From Lachnospiraceae bacterium MD335 (GTDB lineage: Bacteria > Bacillota > Clostridia > Lachnospirales > Lachnospiraceae), in assembly GCA_000403335.2 (NCBI GenBank), contig KE159629.1, forward strand, positions 388,755 to 452,754: a DNA stretch of 64,000 nt. Direction: 5' to 3'. The position numbers and the translations under genes are program-made. Numbering within the stretch: position 1 is the stretch's first letter; every line of letters begins with the position of its first letter. Of the stretch, positions 17,875 through 27,676 are shown one piece after another. The notes beneath the pieces are model-generated. The model saw only the letters and a program-made list of their open reading frames with translations, made no database searches and was not told where the DNA came from.

Positions 17875-18636
17875 CTATTTCATATAACTCATCGCTTTTA
17901 ATATCATTTCGTGCGGAACCGCTTTGGCAAGCAGCTCAAACCCTTTTATCACTCTGCCGTACACGGAACGTTCTTTTTTCTTATAAGAATCCGCAATCGC
18001 TTTGCGAACGACCTTGTCCGCCTTTGCAATTGCAAGCTTTTTGATTGCGAGCGTGCTGCCGTTCTTTTCCGCAATATCAAAAAACGGTGTGTCCACAGGT
18101 CCGGGACATACTGCTGTTACATAAATGCTGCGTGGTGCAAGTTCTCTTGCAAGCGCACGCGAAAAGCTATAGACATAAGACTTAGATGCAGCATATACTG
18201 CAAAATCAGGCTGCGGAAGAAACGCCGCGCTTGAGGCAAGCTGGATAATACGGCTGTTTTTACACATGTATGCAATGCACAAATACGTCATTTCCGTTAA
18301 GGAACGGCAGTTTAGGTCAATCATCCCCAAAAGCTCCGTCCGGTCTCCCTCCGAAAAATCTCCCATAATACCGTAGCCCGCACAGTTGACGAGCATTCGG
18401 ATGACTGGTTTTTCTTCTTTTAAGAGCTGTTCAAAGCGCTGCATATGCGCATTGTCCGTTAAATCCATATCAAGTATTCTTGTTGTATGGTCCATGTACT
18501 GCGCCACTTCAAGCAATCCTTTTTTTCTGCGGGCAATCAGCCATATTTCATCTATCGTATCAAAAATCGCGTCAAGCTGCAAGGCAAATTCCAAACCCAT
18601 TCCCGAAGAGGCGCCCGTAATGATAATAATGTTCAT
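17875..18636 (-). CDS. Short-chain dehydrogenase/reductase
   Basis: A 253-aa classical SDR. The Rossmann motif TGASSGMG (TGxxxGxG) is at residues 7-14, NCAGYG follows the fourth strand, and the catalytic S-Y-K set is SSAAF...YAASKSYVYSF. A C-terminal extension after CPGPVDTPF is typical of DltE/YqjQ-like SDRs of unknown substrate. Predicted NAD(P)-dependent oxidoreductase. Confidence 0.88.
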   Translation of the reverse strand: MNIIIITGASSGMGLEFALQLDAIFDTIDEIWLIARRKKGLLEVAQYMDHTTRILDMDLTDNAHMQRFEQLLKEEKPVIRMLVNCAGYGIMGDFSEGDRTELLGMIDLNCRSLTEMTYLCIAYMCKNSRIIQLASSAAFLPQPDFAVYAASKSYVYSFSRALARELAPRSIYVTAVCPGPVDTPFFDIAEKNGSTLAIKKLAIAKADKVVRKAIADSYKKKERSVYGRVIKGFELLAKAVPHEMILKAMSYMK

Positions 18637-18681
18637 GTATTCGTTTCCTTTCCATGTTAGTCCCCCACTCTTACACTTATT

Positions 18682-20619
18682 TTAACCCTTTTTCTTATGC
18701 GTATTCCGTATCGTTTTCTTTTTCGGCGGCTTCTTTACACTGCTTTTTTTGCCTGTTCTCGTTTTTGCAATTCCTCTTATATTGTTTTTCTCAGAAACCG
18801 GTCTCTCCCCCGCAAGCCTTCGCGGACGTATCAGGCACTTTTTATCAAATCCGATTAAATCCTCACGCCCCGCCGCCTTTAACGCCTCCAGCACAAGGTC
18901 ATAATTCTTCGGATTGCGATATTGTATCAATGCCCGCTGCATTGCCTTCTCATGCGGATTTTTGCATACATACACCTTTTTCATGTCAACCGGATTAATC
19001 CCTGTATAATACATAACCGTTGACATTGTGGACGGCGTCGGATAAAAATCCTGGACCTGCTCAGGCATATAGCCAATATCCCGCAAATACTCCGCAAGCT
19101 CCACGGCTTCTTTTAAGGCAGATCCCGGATGCGAGGACATCAGATACGGCACAAGAAACTGATTTTTCCCGATTTTCTGATTGAACCTGCGGTATTTTTC
19201 CGTAAATGCTTCATATACGGCGTTCTCGGGCTTTCCCATTTTTGACAGCACCGCGTCACAGATGTGCTCCGGAGCAACCTTTAACTGCCCGCTGACATGG
19301 TGTTCCACAAGTTCCCTGAAAAATGTGTTATCCTTATCTAACATAAGATAGTCAAACCGTATTCCCGATCGGATAAACACTTTCTTTACATGTGGAAGCG
19401 CCCTTAGCTTCCTTAACAGTGACAGATAATCCGAATGGTCCACCTCCAAATTTGCACACGGCTTTGGAAAAAGACATTGACGGTGCTTGCACACGCCTGC
19501 CGTCAACTGTTTTTTGCAGGACGGCTGTCTGAAATTCGCCGTCGGTCCGCCAACATCATGGATATATCCCTTAAAATCTTTATCCTCCGTAATCTGCTGG
19601 GCTTCCTCAATAATGGATTCATGACTGCGCACCTGTATCGTGCGCCCCTGATGAAACGTAAGCGCACAAAAATTACAGCCGCCAAAACAGCCGCGGTTAC
19701 TGATTAAGGAAAACTTAATCTCCGAAATCGCTGGAACACCCCCTGCCGCCTCATATGACGGATGATACGTTCTCTGATAGGGAAGTCCGTACACATCATC
19801 CATTTCCTGCATGGTCAGGGGCGTCTGCGGAACATTCTGCACCACATACAGCCCGTTTGGATACGGCTCAGCCAAAACCTTACCGTTAAAAGCATCCGTA
19901 TTATCATACTGCACTTTAAAGCTCTTTGCATACAACGCTTTATCCGCGCGCATCGCGTCATACGACGGCAAAAGCTCATAATCATATAATCCTGAAAGGT
20001 CTTTTGTCTTATAAACCGTTCCCGCAACAAACGTAATATCCCTGACTGCAATTCCGCTGTTTAGCGCATCCGCAATCTCGATAATTGATTTTTCCCCCAT
20101 TCCGTATGAAATCAGATCCGCCTGACTGTCCAGCAGAATAGAACGCTTAAACGAATCTGACCAGTAATCATAATGCGCCATCCTGCGCAGACTCGCCTCA
20201 ATTCCGCCGATGATAATCGGAATATCCTTATATTTTTTCCGGACTAAATTACCATATACCGCGGTGGCATGGTCAGGACGCTTATATGCTGCGCCGCCCG
20301 GCGTATATGCATCGCTTTCCCGATGCTTTTTCGACACATAGTAATGATTTACCATAGAATCCATATTTCCTGACGAAACAAGAAAACCAAGCCTTGGTCT
20401 GCCAAGAACGGCAATGCTCTCCTCATTTTTCCAATCAGGCTGTGCAATAATCCCTACACTGTAGCCGTGTGACTGCAAAAGCCTTGTAATGATCGCATGT
20501 CCAAAAGACGGATGATCCACATATGCGTCACCCGAAACGTACACAAAATCAAGCTGCTCCAAACCAAGCGCATGTACTTCATCCATATTGATGGGAAGAA
20601 AACCGTTTGCAAGTGACAC
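18682..20619 (-). CDS. YgiQ family radical SAM protein
   Basis: A 645-aa YgiQ-family protein. The N-terminal domain has [18 protein letters not shown], and the radical SAM cluster is [16 protein letters not shown] (CxxxCxxC). A long C-terminal region ends in a lysine-rich tail ([17 protein letters not shown]). The GTG at 20619 is preferred because AAGGAGG lies seven bases upstream within the end of the preceding gene; an earlier in-frame ATG would overlap that gene by 70 bases. Members are widespread and their reaction is not established. Confidence 0.9.
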   Translation of the reverse strand: MSLANGFLPINMDEVHALGLEQLDFVYVSGDAYVDHPSFGHAIITRLLQSHGYSVGIIAQPDWKNEESIAVLGRPRLGFLVSSGNMDSMVNHYYVSKKHRESDAYTPGGAAYKRPDHATAVYGNLVRKKYKDIPIIIGGIEASLRRMAHYDYWSDSFKRSILLDSQADLISYGMGEKSIIEIADALNSGIAVRDITFVAGTVYKTKDLSGLYDYELLPSYDAMRADKALYAKSFKVQYDNTDAFNGKVLAEPYPNGLYVVQNVPQTPLTMQEMDDVYGLPYQRTYHPSYEAAGGVPAISEIKFSLISNRGCFGGCNFCALTFHQGRTIQVRSHESIIEEAQQITEDKDFKGYIHDVGGPTANFRQPSCKKQLTAGVCKHRQCLFPKPCANLEVDHSDYLSLLRKLRALPHVKKVFIRSGIRFDYLMLDKDNTFFRELVEHHVSGQLKVAPEHICDAVLSKMGKPENAVYEAFTEKYRRFNQKIGKNQFLVPYLMSSHPGSALKEAVELAEYLRDIGYMPEQVQDFYPTPSTMSTVMYYTGINPVDMKKVYVCKNPHEKAMQRALIQYRNPKNYDLVLEALKAAGREDLIGFDKKCLIRPRRLAGERPVSEKNNIRGIAKTRTGKKSSVKKPPKKKTIRNTHKKKG

Positions 20620-20621
20620 TT

Positions 20622-21356
20622 TTAATCCTCCTTGTTGTTGTTCTTGTTCTGTTCCGTAAGAAGTGCAATCTCCTCTTGCCGCAATGCTCTCCACGCTCCT
20701 TTTTCAAGCGATTCATCGAGCAAAAGTCCGCCAAACGAAATCCTCTTTAAATACGTAACCTTACCGCCGACCGCACCAATCATACGCTTAACCTGATGAA
20801 AACGTCCTTCCGTAATAGACAGCTCCAACGAGTAAGACGTATCTGACTGTTTTATAATACGCACCTGTGCAGGAAGCGTCGGTTTTTCGTCTCCAATGTC
20901 AACTCCCTGTTCCAGCTTTGAAATATCCTCCGCTGTCAGTGTTCCTTCACACTCCGCGTAATATGTTTTTTCCACATGCTTTTTGGGCGAAAGCAGGCGG
21001 TGCGAAAGCGCTCCGTCATTCGTAATAAGAAGCAGTCCCTCCGTATCTTTGTCCAGCCTGCCTACAGGAAACAAGTCTTTTCCCGCGGCGTCCTGCATGA
21101 AATCCATTACCGTCTTATCGCGGCTGTCCTTTGTGGCGGTTACAACTCCTGACGGTTTGTGCAGCATATAATAAACAAACTTTTGAAAGCAGAGCGCCTG
21201 CCCCATAAAGCATATCCTGTCTTCCAGTTCGTTTACTTTGTACTCTGGCTTTTTTATGACCTGATCGTTTACCGTGAACTTTCCGTTTCGGATGTAATCC
21301 TTTACCTGGCTTCTTGTGCCAATCTGCATTTGGGCAATCAGTTTATCAAGACGCAT
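20622..21356 (-). CDS. RsuA-family pseudouridine synthase
   Basis: A 244-aa RsuA/RluB/E/F family enzyme. It has an N-terminal S4 domain ([20 protein letters not shown]) and the catalytic [17 protein letters not shown] motif, followed by [15 protein letters not shown]. It lacks the basic tail of RluB. A 16S U516-type role (RsuA) is possible but not provable here. The ATG at 21356 follows GGGGGAA. Its final codons carry the ribosome binding site of the downstream ygiQ-like gene, indicating coupling. Confidence 0.88.
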   Translation of the reverse strand: MRLDKLIAQMQIGTRSQVKDYIRNGKFTVNDQVIKKPEYKVNELEDRICFMGQALCFQKFVYYMLHKPSGVVTATKDSRDKTVMDFMQDAAGKDLFPVGRLDKDTEGLLLITNDGALSHRLLSPKKHVEKTYYAECEGTLTAEDISKLEQGVDIGDEKPTLPAQVRIIKQSDTSYSLELSITEGRFHQVKRMIGAVGGKVTYLKRISFGGLLLDESLEKGAWRALRQEEIALLTEQNKNNNKED

Positions 21357-21412
21357 AGAATTCCCCCATTCCTGCATAAGCTTTAAGTAAGAACGCGTTT
21401 TTTGGTGTGCAC

Positions 21413-22348
21413 ATGCTTCTCAAAACCCTTGTTTGGCTCGTTTTAATTATCGCCGTTTTAAGCCAACCCGATACAACCTTCCAATATGCCTACGAAGGGC
21501 TGTACCAGTGGGCAGCGAAAATGGTTCCAACGCTTTTCCCTTTTATGATGATCAGCTCCATAATGGTATACAGTGGAGCCGACCTGGAGTTGGGACGTAT
21601 GCTCTCCCTTCCCCTAAAACGGATTTACAAATACAGCACCTACGGACTGTACGCAATCTTTATGGGATTTTTCTGCGGATTTCCAATGGGTGCAAAGGTA
21701 GTCAGCGAGCTTTGTGAAAACAAGAAGCTGTCCAAAGAAGAGGCTGTCAGCCTGCTTGGCTTTTGCAACAATATCGGTCCCGCCTATTTTTTAGGAATTA
21801 TCATTCCGATGCTTCACGCCTGCGGATACCAAAACACACTTCCCTTTTTGTTTGGAATGTACGGTATTCCGGCTGTCTACGGCATCTTTTTTAGCCGCCG
21901 CTTCGCAAAAACAAACGCATCCCCTGTCATAACCAAAAACGCATACCAAAATGAAACACGTGAAAAACTCACGCTGACAGGCTGCCTCAAAAAGGCATGT
22001 ATGGAAAACACCCAATCGCTTATTTTACTAGGCGGATATGTCACATTTACAAATGCGTTCCGCATCTTTCTTGACTTTTTCAGGCTCTCCGATAACATGA
22101 AACGCGTCCTGTCAAGTTTCCTGGAAATCATGGGCGGCGTGCAGACGATTTACACCGGAACACTCCCGCCGCAGGAAAAAGTTTTGTGGATAATGACGGC
22201 ACTTAGCTTTGGCGGAATATCCTGCCTGATACAGACCAGCAGTTTTTTAGAGAAAGCAAAGCTTCCGCTCTCATCATACCTCAAAAGTAAAACAGTAATT
22301 ACCCTGATTTCATTTGGATATTATACATTACTCCTCTATATTCTTTAA
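21413..22348 (+). CDS. YlbJ-like sporulation integral membrane protein
   Basis: A roughly 311-aa polytopic membrane protein of the nucleoside-recognition/YlbJ type, with about eight hydrophobic segments. Diagnostic are GFFCGFPMGAKVVSEL and the GFCNNIGPAYFLG motif. YlbJ proteins are needed for heat-resistant spores in Bacillus; SpoVV/YlbJ paralogues move dipicolinate. This is one of few plus-strand genes here, and its stop overlaps the convergent amidase stop by four bases. The ribosome binding site is weak, so the start (GTG 21407 or ATG 21413) is uncertain. Confidence 0.78.
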   Translation: MLLKTLVWLVLIIAVLSQPDTTFQYAYEGLYQWAAKMVPTLFPFMMISSIMVYSGADLELGRMLSLPLKRIYKYSTYGLYAIFMGFFCGFPMGAKVVSELCENKKLSKEEAVSLLGFCNNIGPAYFLGIIIPMLHACGYQNTLPFLFGMYGIPAVYGIFFSRRFAKTNASPVITKNAYQNETREKLTLTGCLKKACMENTQSLILLGGYVTFTNAFRIFLDFFRLSDNMKRVLSSFLEIMGGVQTIYTGTLPPQEKVLWIMTALSFGGISCLIQTSSFLEKAKLPLSSYLKSKTVITLISFGYYTLLLYIL

Positions 22349-23388
22349 TTTAATTCTAGCAGATTGGAGTTTGTAGCAATATCATATAAATTCATTACTT
22401 TGAACAACAGACTGTCTTTTTTACCATACCCCACATTGACCGTAATAGTCATCTCGTTTTGCCCTTTGTTCCACGGCTGCAACATTGACCAAGTCAGTCC
22501 ATTATCTGTCGAAAACGCATAATATTGCAGCGGGGATTCCCCGTCAAACGCGCTGAGCGCTACTGTCGCATACCGGCTTGTGCTGTTGTAGTCCAAAAGC
22601 TTTGCCTCAAGATACAGCGGCGCGGTTGTGTCGTTGTAAACGCGCGCTTCGGGAACCGGAACGGCAAGAGGAGCATATTCGCTGTAGTCCGCTCCGCCCT
22701 CCTCGTTTTTGGTAAGCCCGAAATACCGTGCAACTGCCGTCGCGTCGCAGATACCAAACTCCTGAAGTTTGTTCTGTGACTGTATATTCGCAACATCATT
22801 AATATGATCCACATGACAGTGCTCTACTATAATCGCCGGAATATTCCGCAGGGCGCATTGCTTGATAATTCCATAGTAATCCGTGCCTTTTGAACCGATT
22901 CTTGTTTTGATGCCTCGGTTGAACAGCCCCATTACCTGTTCAAACTGCATCAGAAACTCGTTTCCAGCACTGTATCCCTGACTGTACAGCGTTCCCGTGG
23001 ACGGCACCCAAACTTCGCTGCCGTAAAGTCCATGCGAAATCGACATATTAAAATGGAGTGAAAACACAAAATCGGCATTTACGCTTTCGGCAAATTCCGC
23101 CCGCTGCGTAAGATCCATATCAACGTCCTGCGTATGCGTAAGATAAACCACTACATTTTTATATTTTTCCAGCTCCTGTTTCATATACAACGCCACCTGC
23201 ATCGTATATACCTTTTCCGGTATCGGCAGATAGTCGGTTCCTAAATTTTCACCGCCATGCCCGGGATCTATCACGACCACAATCGGTTCGGCGGCGTGTA
23301 CCGTTTTTCCCTGATAAGGAACCATCATAAATACTGTTGCTGCCGCAATCAAAACCAGTGCCCAAATTTTCCGAAATCCTCCGTACAT
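22345..23388 (-). CDS. Secreted N-acetylmuramoyl-L-alanine amidase (Amidase_3)
   Basis: A 347-aa exported cell-wall hydrolase. Residues 1-32 form a signal peptide or anchor (WALVLIAAATVFMMVP, then VHAAEP). The Amidase_3 domain (about 35-230) has zinc motifs VVIDPGHGGEN (His and Glu), FSLHFNMS (His) and the catalytic IIVEHCHVDH region. The C-terminal 110 residues form a separate Ig-like domain with YYAFSTDNGLTWSMLQPW, perhaps wall- or sugar-binding. GAGGAG precedes the ATG. Natural roles include daughter-cell separation or spore cortex/mother-cell lysis. Confidence 0.88.
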   Translation of the reverse strand: MYGGFRKIWALVLIAAATVFMMVPYQGKTVHAAEPIVVVIDPGHGGENLGTDYLPIPEKVYTMQVALYMKQELEKYKNVVVYLTHTQDVDMDLTQRAEFAESVNADFVFSLHFNMSISHGLYGSEVWVPSTGTLYSQGYSAGNEFLMQFEQVMGLFNRGIKTRIGSKGTDYYGIIKQCALRNIPAIIVEHCHVDHINDVANIQSQNKLQEFGICDATAVARYFGLTKNEEGGADYSEYAPLAVPVPEARVYNDTTAPLYLEAKLLDYNSTSRYATVALSAFDGESPLQYYAFSTDNGLTWSMLQPWNKGQNEMTITVNVGYGKKDSLLFKVMNLYDIATNSNLLELN

Positions 23389-23440
23389 AAAGCTCCTCCT
23401 CTAACCCTGATATAATCATAATCGAGTAGAGAAGATTCAT

Positions 23441-23534
23441 CTTCCCCTACTCGTCGCGCCGGGCCCCGTCAGCGAACCGGTTTATCGGTTTGATGACATA
23501 TTTTCTTTGGGGACCCGTGTGCATAAAGGCAAAA
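23441..23534 (-). repeat. Dispersed repeat family R, copy 2 (R2)
   Basis: Minus strand TTTTGCCTTTATGCACACGG through AAACCGATAAACCGGTT and CGGCGCGACGAG. About 90 bases nearly identical to the copy at 37480-37573. It starts in the T-tract of the terminator at 23537-23558. A further hairpin (CGAGTAGAGAAGA/TCTTCCCCTACTCG, 23422-23453) follows. Contains a six-pair AACCG/CGGTT hairpin. Confidence 0.75.
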
Positions 23535-23536
23535 TT

Positions 23537-23558
23537 AACCCACAGTCTCCTGTGGGTT
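23537..23558 (-). terminator. Intrinsic terminator of the coiled-coil gene
   Basis: AACCCACAG-GAGA-CTGTGGGTT on the minus strand followed by AATTTTGCCTTT, 27 bases after the stop at 23585. Confidence 0.8.
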
Positions 23559-23584
23559 ATAATTTCCATAAAAACGATAACGCC

Positions 23585-24181
23585 TTATAACACAGACGGG
23601 CTTTGCATGTCCGCCGACGCTTCCTCACTGTCTTCCATAACCTCCGCCGGAACAAGATCCGCACGGTTTGCAGTTACCACACTGTCAATCTCCTGCAAGT
23701 CACCTACAAGCTTATTGTAATCCTTTGTCGCAAATTCTATTGACTGTTTAATAATGGTTTCCAAATTTGCAAGCATTCTGTCCGAATACTGCATAACGGA
23801 TGTCCGCATGCCGTTTGCTTCCATAGTCGCCCTGTCCAAAATGTCCTGCGCCTGCTGCGTGGCAAGCTCCACAATCTCATTTGCCTGCGCATATGCCTGC
23901 TGCATAATCTGATGCTCACTAATCAATTCGTTTGTCTGCACTTCTGCATTGTTCAACAGTGCCTGCGCCTTTTCCCTTGCATCATTTAAAATGGCTTCCT
24001 TGTTTGATATGATTTTCTGATAACGCTTGATTTCCTCCGGAGTCGTCATTCGAAGGTCGCGTATCATTTCATCAATTTCCGTCTTATTGACAATAATCAT
24101 ATCCGTAGAAAACGGCTTAAACTTGCAATTCTCTATGTACAATTCAAGATCGTCAATAATCTGCTCAATTCTGCTGGTCAT
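23585..24181 (-). CDS. Coiled-coil protein, DivIVA/ATP-synthase-subunit-like
   Basis: A 198-aa soluble protein dominated by a long helix. Residues about 55-150 are coiled-coil (EEIKRYQKIISNKEAILNDA, then repeated AQ/A-rich heptads ATQQAQDILDRATMEANGM). The N-terminal 45 residues (MTSRIEQIIDDLELYIENCK) are conserved in clostridial proteins next to coaD. It resembles DivIVA- or V-ATPase E-like coiled coils but has no clear DivIVA membrane-binding start. The ATG at 24181 follows GGAGG; 34 upstream codons overlap coaD. The function is not known. Confidence 0.75.
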   Translation of the reverse strand: MTSRIEQIIDDLELYIENCKFKPFSTDMIIVNKTEIDEMIRDLRMTTPEEIKRYQKIISNKEAILNDAREKAQALLNNAEVQTNELISEHQIMQQAYAQANEIVELATQQAQDILDRATMEANGMRTSVMQYSDRMLANLETIIKQSIEFATKDYNKLVGDLQEIDSVVTANRADLVPAEVMEDSEEASADMQSPSVL

Positions 24182-24200
24182 CCAATTATTCCTCCATATT

Positions 24201-24686
24201 TTACTGCCGGTTAAATTTTTGATATACAAGCCCCTCGACAAACTTTGGCACGCACGGCGATATATCCCCGCCAAATGCCGCAATCTCCTTTACACCGGAC
24301 GAGCTTAGATACGCATATTCAAGACTTGTCGTCAGAAAAACCGTATCGAGTATTCCTTTGGAAAGAAGTCTGTTTGTCTGTGCAATCTGCAGTTCATACT
24401 CAAAATCCGTGGTGGCGCGAAGCCCTCTGACCGAAATATGAATATTTTTCCGGCGCGCATAATCAACCAAAAGCCCGTTAAAGGAATCCACTTCAACATT
24501 CGGCAAGTCCTTTACTGCCTCCTTTAATATACTAACACGTTCTTCCACAGAAAACAACGCATTCTTTGCCTTATTATCCAAAACACTTACAATTAGTCTG
24601 TCAAACATCTTCGACGCACGCTTAATCACATCAAAATGTCCAAGCGTCATCGGATCAAAGCTTCCGGGATAAATTGCTGCATTCAT
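24201..24686 (-). CDS. coaD: Phosphopantetheine adenylyltransferase
   Basis: A 161-aa CoaD catalysing the penultimate step of coenzyme A synthesis. N-terminal [19 protein letters not shown] has the xxGH motif, and [20 protein letters not shown] and [14 protein letters not shown] are the remaining substrate signatures. It follows rsmD directly, the standard bacterial order. Confidence 0.97.
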   Translation of the reverse strand: MNAAIYPGSFDPMTLGHFDVIKRASKMFDRLIVSVLDNKAKNALFSVEERVSILKEAVKDLPNVEVDSFNGLLVDYARRKNIHISVRGLRATTDFEYELQIAQTNRLLSKGILDTVFLTTSLEYAYLSSSGVKEIAAFGGDISPCVPKFVEGLVYQKFNRQ

Positions 24687-24704
24687 ATTGTTAACCTCCT
24701 ATAT

Positions 24705-25256
24705 TCAGGCACATTTTCTTATAAACACATGTTTACTTGTTTTATAGCATTTTTCCTTTTCAACCGCAAAACCCAGCTCCTGCACATAATCGAACTCCGT
24801 TTTCAACGCCGCCTCCACGACAATCAACGTATCCTCACTCACAAACAGCGCATCCCTCAACAATTCAAGCACTCGTTTATCATACTCCTGATTGTAAGGC
24901 GGATCCAAAAAGACAACATCTGCCGTATCCCTGATACTGCCGCGGATTGCCGCAAACACATCCTGCTTTAAAATAACAGCCTTGTCCGTAAAATGCGTAT
25001 GTTCCACATTGTCCGTAATACATGCAACCGCTTTGGGACTGCTCTCCACAAAATATGCTTTCGCCGCGCCGCGGCTCAATGCCTCAATCCCGATACCGCC
25101 GCTTCCTGAAAAAAGATCCACAAACACCGCTCCCGGCAGATTTGGCATCAGCATATTAAAAAGCGTCTCTTTGATACGGTCAGTTGTCGGACGCGTGTCC
25201 ATGCCTTCCGGTGTTTTCAGCAAAAGACGCCTTGCGCTTCCAGCGATTACTCTCAT
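24705..25256 (-). CDS. rsmD: 16S rRNA (guanine(966)-N2)-methyltransferase
   Basis: A 183-aa SAM-dependent methyltransferase. Starts MRVIAGSARRLLL with TRPTTDRIKETLFNML. The SAM-binding VFVDLFSGSGGIGIEALSRG and the catalytic DPPY motif (FLDPPYNQE) are present. Operon rsmD-coaD. Confidence 0.95.
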   Translation of the reverse strand: MRVIAGSARRLLLKTPEGMDTRPTTDRIKETLFNMLMPNLPGAVFVDLFSGSGGIGIEALSRGAAKAYFVESSPKAVACITDNVEHTHFTDKAVILKQDVFAAIRGSIRDTADVVFLDPPYNQEYDKRVLELLRDALFVSEDTLIVVEAALKTEFDYVQELGFAVEKEKCYKTSKHVFIRKCA

Positions 25257-25284
25257 AATAGTCCTCCATTCTCACACGATTTGA

Positions 25285-27525
25285 TTATACCTTAATTTTT
25301 GTCCCTTTTCCATCTCTTTTTCCGAGTTTTATTTTATTTACCGCTATTTTTTTATCATGGTACATCAATTCCTGCGCCTCTCCCGATAACGGGCAACAGT
25401 AAACCTGTTCAACATAGTCTGTTGTGCCAAGCTTCATTCCACGTACGCCAACAGCCGTTTTTTTCAGCTCAGAAATTTCGTCGGCATCAATTCGCAGAAA
25501 ATACCCCCCTGCACTCTGAAAAATAACATGCTGATGTTCATTTATAATAGAAACGCAAACAACCTCGTCCCCCTCATTCAGCTTTGTCGCTGCCACCATG
25601 CGTTTCGTAACGTCAAACTCTCCTCCGCTTACCAGCTTGCACATTGCCTGCTTTGTCACAAACAAAAGCCGATACAAATTTAAATCGGACTGACTTGCAA
25701 CAAGCAGCGCTGTCTCTCCAGCAGAGTTATAATTGCTGATATTGTCAATCGGCAGACCCTTGTCCCGGAATTTTCCAAACGGCACGTCCGACGCCTTTAT
25801 GGTATGCAGCTGTCCGATATTGGTAAAGACACAAATTTTTCCGGTATTTTTGCACCGGACAAGATATTTAAATTCCGCCTGTGCAGCTTCCTTATTCCGT
25901 TCATATGCAGAAACATCTATCGTCTTGCAGTACCCGAATTTATCCATCAGGAAGACTATTTCCATCTCCTCCTGTTTTTTCTCCTCGTAGACAGCCTCTT
26001 CGGCATTTTCAATACGTGTTCTGCGCTTTTTGGCATACTCCTTCTTAATCGTATCCAAGTCCTGAATAATCACCTGCGCCATCGCGTCGCGCCGCTCCAA
26101 AATATCCTCATATTTATAAATGTTTGCATTGGTTTCGGCATTTTCCTTCATTAATGCCTCAATCTCCAATCCAATCAGCTTGTACAAACGCATGTCAAGA
26201 ATAGCATTTGCCTGACGCTCCGTAAAATTCAGCTGCTGTGCCATAACGGAAGAACTTTTGGAACGGAACTTGATACCATCTGTAATACCATTTGTCAGAC
26301 AGTTCTTTACCATAGCTCTGTCCTTGGAACCGCGCAGGATTTCGATAATCAGGTCAATGATATTGCAGGCACGGATTAATCCTTCCTGAATCTCGCGTTT
26401 TTCAAGCTCTTTATTTAAAAGCGTCGTGTACTTTCTCGTGGCAATCTCATATTGAAATGCCACGTTTCTCGCAATAATGTCCTTTAGTCCCATTGTCTCA
26501 GGTCTGCCGTCCGCAATTGCGATCATATTGACACCGAAAGTGTCCTCAAGACGCGTCTTTTTGTACAGTAAGTTCTTAAAATTTTCAACATCCGTATCTT
26601 TTTTCAGCTCTATGACAATGCGGATGCCTTCTTTGGAAGACTGATTGGAAATGTCAAGAATTTCCGGCGCCTTTTTCTGTTCGTAGATTGCCGCCACATC
26701 CTGTAAAAACTTCCCGATATTGGCGCCAACCATGGTATAGGGAATTTCCGTAATGACAAGGTTTAACTTCCCCCCCTTTGTCTTTTCCACTTCCACCGTG
26801 CCCCGTAGCTTAATTTTTCCCGTACCAGTCTCGTAAATTGAGAGCAGCTCGTCCTTGTTGCAGACAATTCCGCCCGTTGGAAAATCCGGTCCCTTAATAT
26901 ACTTCATCAGCTCGCGCGTGGTAACAGCTTCATTCATCATATACGCCTTTGTCGCGTCAATGACTTCACCAAGATTGTGCGGCGGAATGCTGGTAGCCAT
27001 ACCCACGGCAATGCCCTCCGAACCGTTCACCAAAAGATTGGGAAAACGGCATGGTAAAACAGACGGCTCTTTCTCCGTCTCGTCAAAATTCGGCACAAAA
27101 TCGACCACGTCCTTATCAAGGTCCGCAAGCATTGCCTCCTGTGAAATTTTCTGCAGCCGTGCCTCCGTGTAACGCATTGCCGCTGCACCGTCACCTTCGA
27201 TATTTCCGAAGTTTCCATGCCCGTCTATCAGCGGAATGCCTTTTTTAAAATCCTGCGTCAGCACGACAAGCGCTTCGTATATAGAGCTGTCTCCGTGCGG
27301 GTGGTATTTACCCATCGTATCCCCGACAATACGCGCGCTCTTTCTATAAGGTCTGTCATAACGGATTCCAAGCTCATGCATGTCATACAGTGTACGTCGC
27401 TGCACCGGCTTTAAACCGTCGCGTACATCTGGCAGCGCCCTTGCAATAATGACACTCATCGCATAGTTGATAAACGATTTCTGCATGGTCTCGGAATATT
27501 CCGTTTTTATAATCTTTTCTTCCAT
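25285..27525 (-). CDS. parC: Type IIA topoisomerase subunit A, ParC-like
   Basis: A 746-aa topoisomerase A subunit. Catalytic Tyr119 lies in AAAMRYTEARL, and the quinolone-binding segment is HPHGDSSIYEALV with S80 and E84, as in wild-type ParC. In the C-terminal beta-pinwheel, the gyrase-specific GyrA box (QRRGGKG type) is not visible; the corresponding stretch reads AQAEFKYLVRC. A blade-like GVRGMKL motif occurs late. This favours topoisomerase IV over gyrase, although gyrA annotation is possible. The ATG at 27525 fits family starts. Paired with the B subunit upstream. Confidence 0.82.
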   Translation of the reverse strand: MEEKIIKTEYSETMQKSFINYAMSVIIARALPDVRDGLKPVQRRTLYDMHELGIRYDRPYRKSARIVGDTMGKYHPHGDSSIYEALVVLTQDFKKGIPLIDGHGNFGNIEGDGAAAMRYTEARLQKISQEAMLADLDKDVVDFVPNFDETEKEPSVLPCRFPNLLVNGSEGIAVGMATSIPPHNLGEVIDATKAYMMNEAVTTRELMKYIKGPDFPTGGIVCNKDELLSIYETGTGKIKLRGTVEVEKTKGGKLNLVITEIPYTMVGANIGKFLQDVAAIYEQKKAPEILDISNQSSKEGIRIVIELKKDTDVENFKNLLYKKTRLEDTFGVNMIAIADGRPETMGLKDIIARNVAFQYEIATRKYTTLLNKELEKREIQEGLIRACNIIDLIIEILRGSKDRAMVKNCLTNGITDGIKFRSKSSSVMAQQLNFTERQANAILDMRLYKLIGLEIEALMKENAETNANIYKYEDILERRDAMAQVIIQDLDTIKKEYAKKRRTRIENAEEAVYEEKKQEEMEIVFLMDKFGYCKTIDVSAYERNKEAAQAEFKYLVRCKNTGKICVFTNIGQLHTIKASDVPFGKFRDKGLPIDNISNYNSAGETALLVASQSDLNLYRLLFVTKQAMCKLVSGGEFDVTKRMVAATKLNEGDEVVCVSIINEHQHVIFQSAGGYFLRIDADEISELKKTAVGVRGMKLGTTDYVEQVYCCPLSGEAQELMYHDKKIAVNKIKLGKRDGKGTKIKV

Positions 27526-27676
27526 TCCAATAACAACTACCTTTCCATATTTAATGGGAAACGCTGATAAAAGCGTTTCCTGCACCGGATTTGCGCTGCA
27601 AAGCAGCATTTTCCTCTGCAAATCCGTGTGCATCCGCCGGAGGCTCTAAGGAAGCGATGATTAAATCAACGCTTTC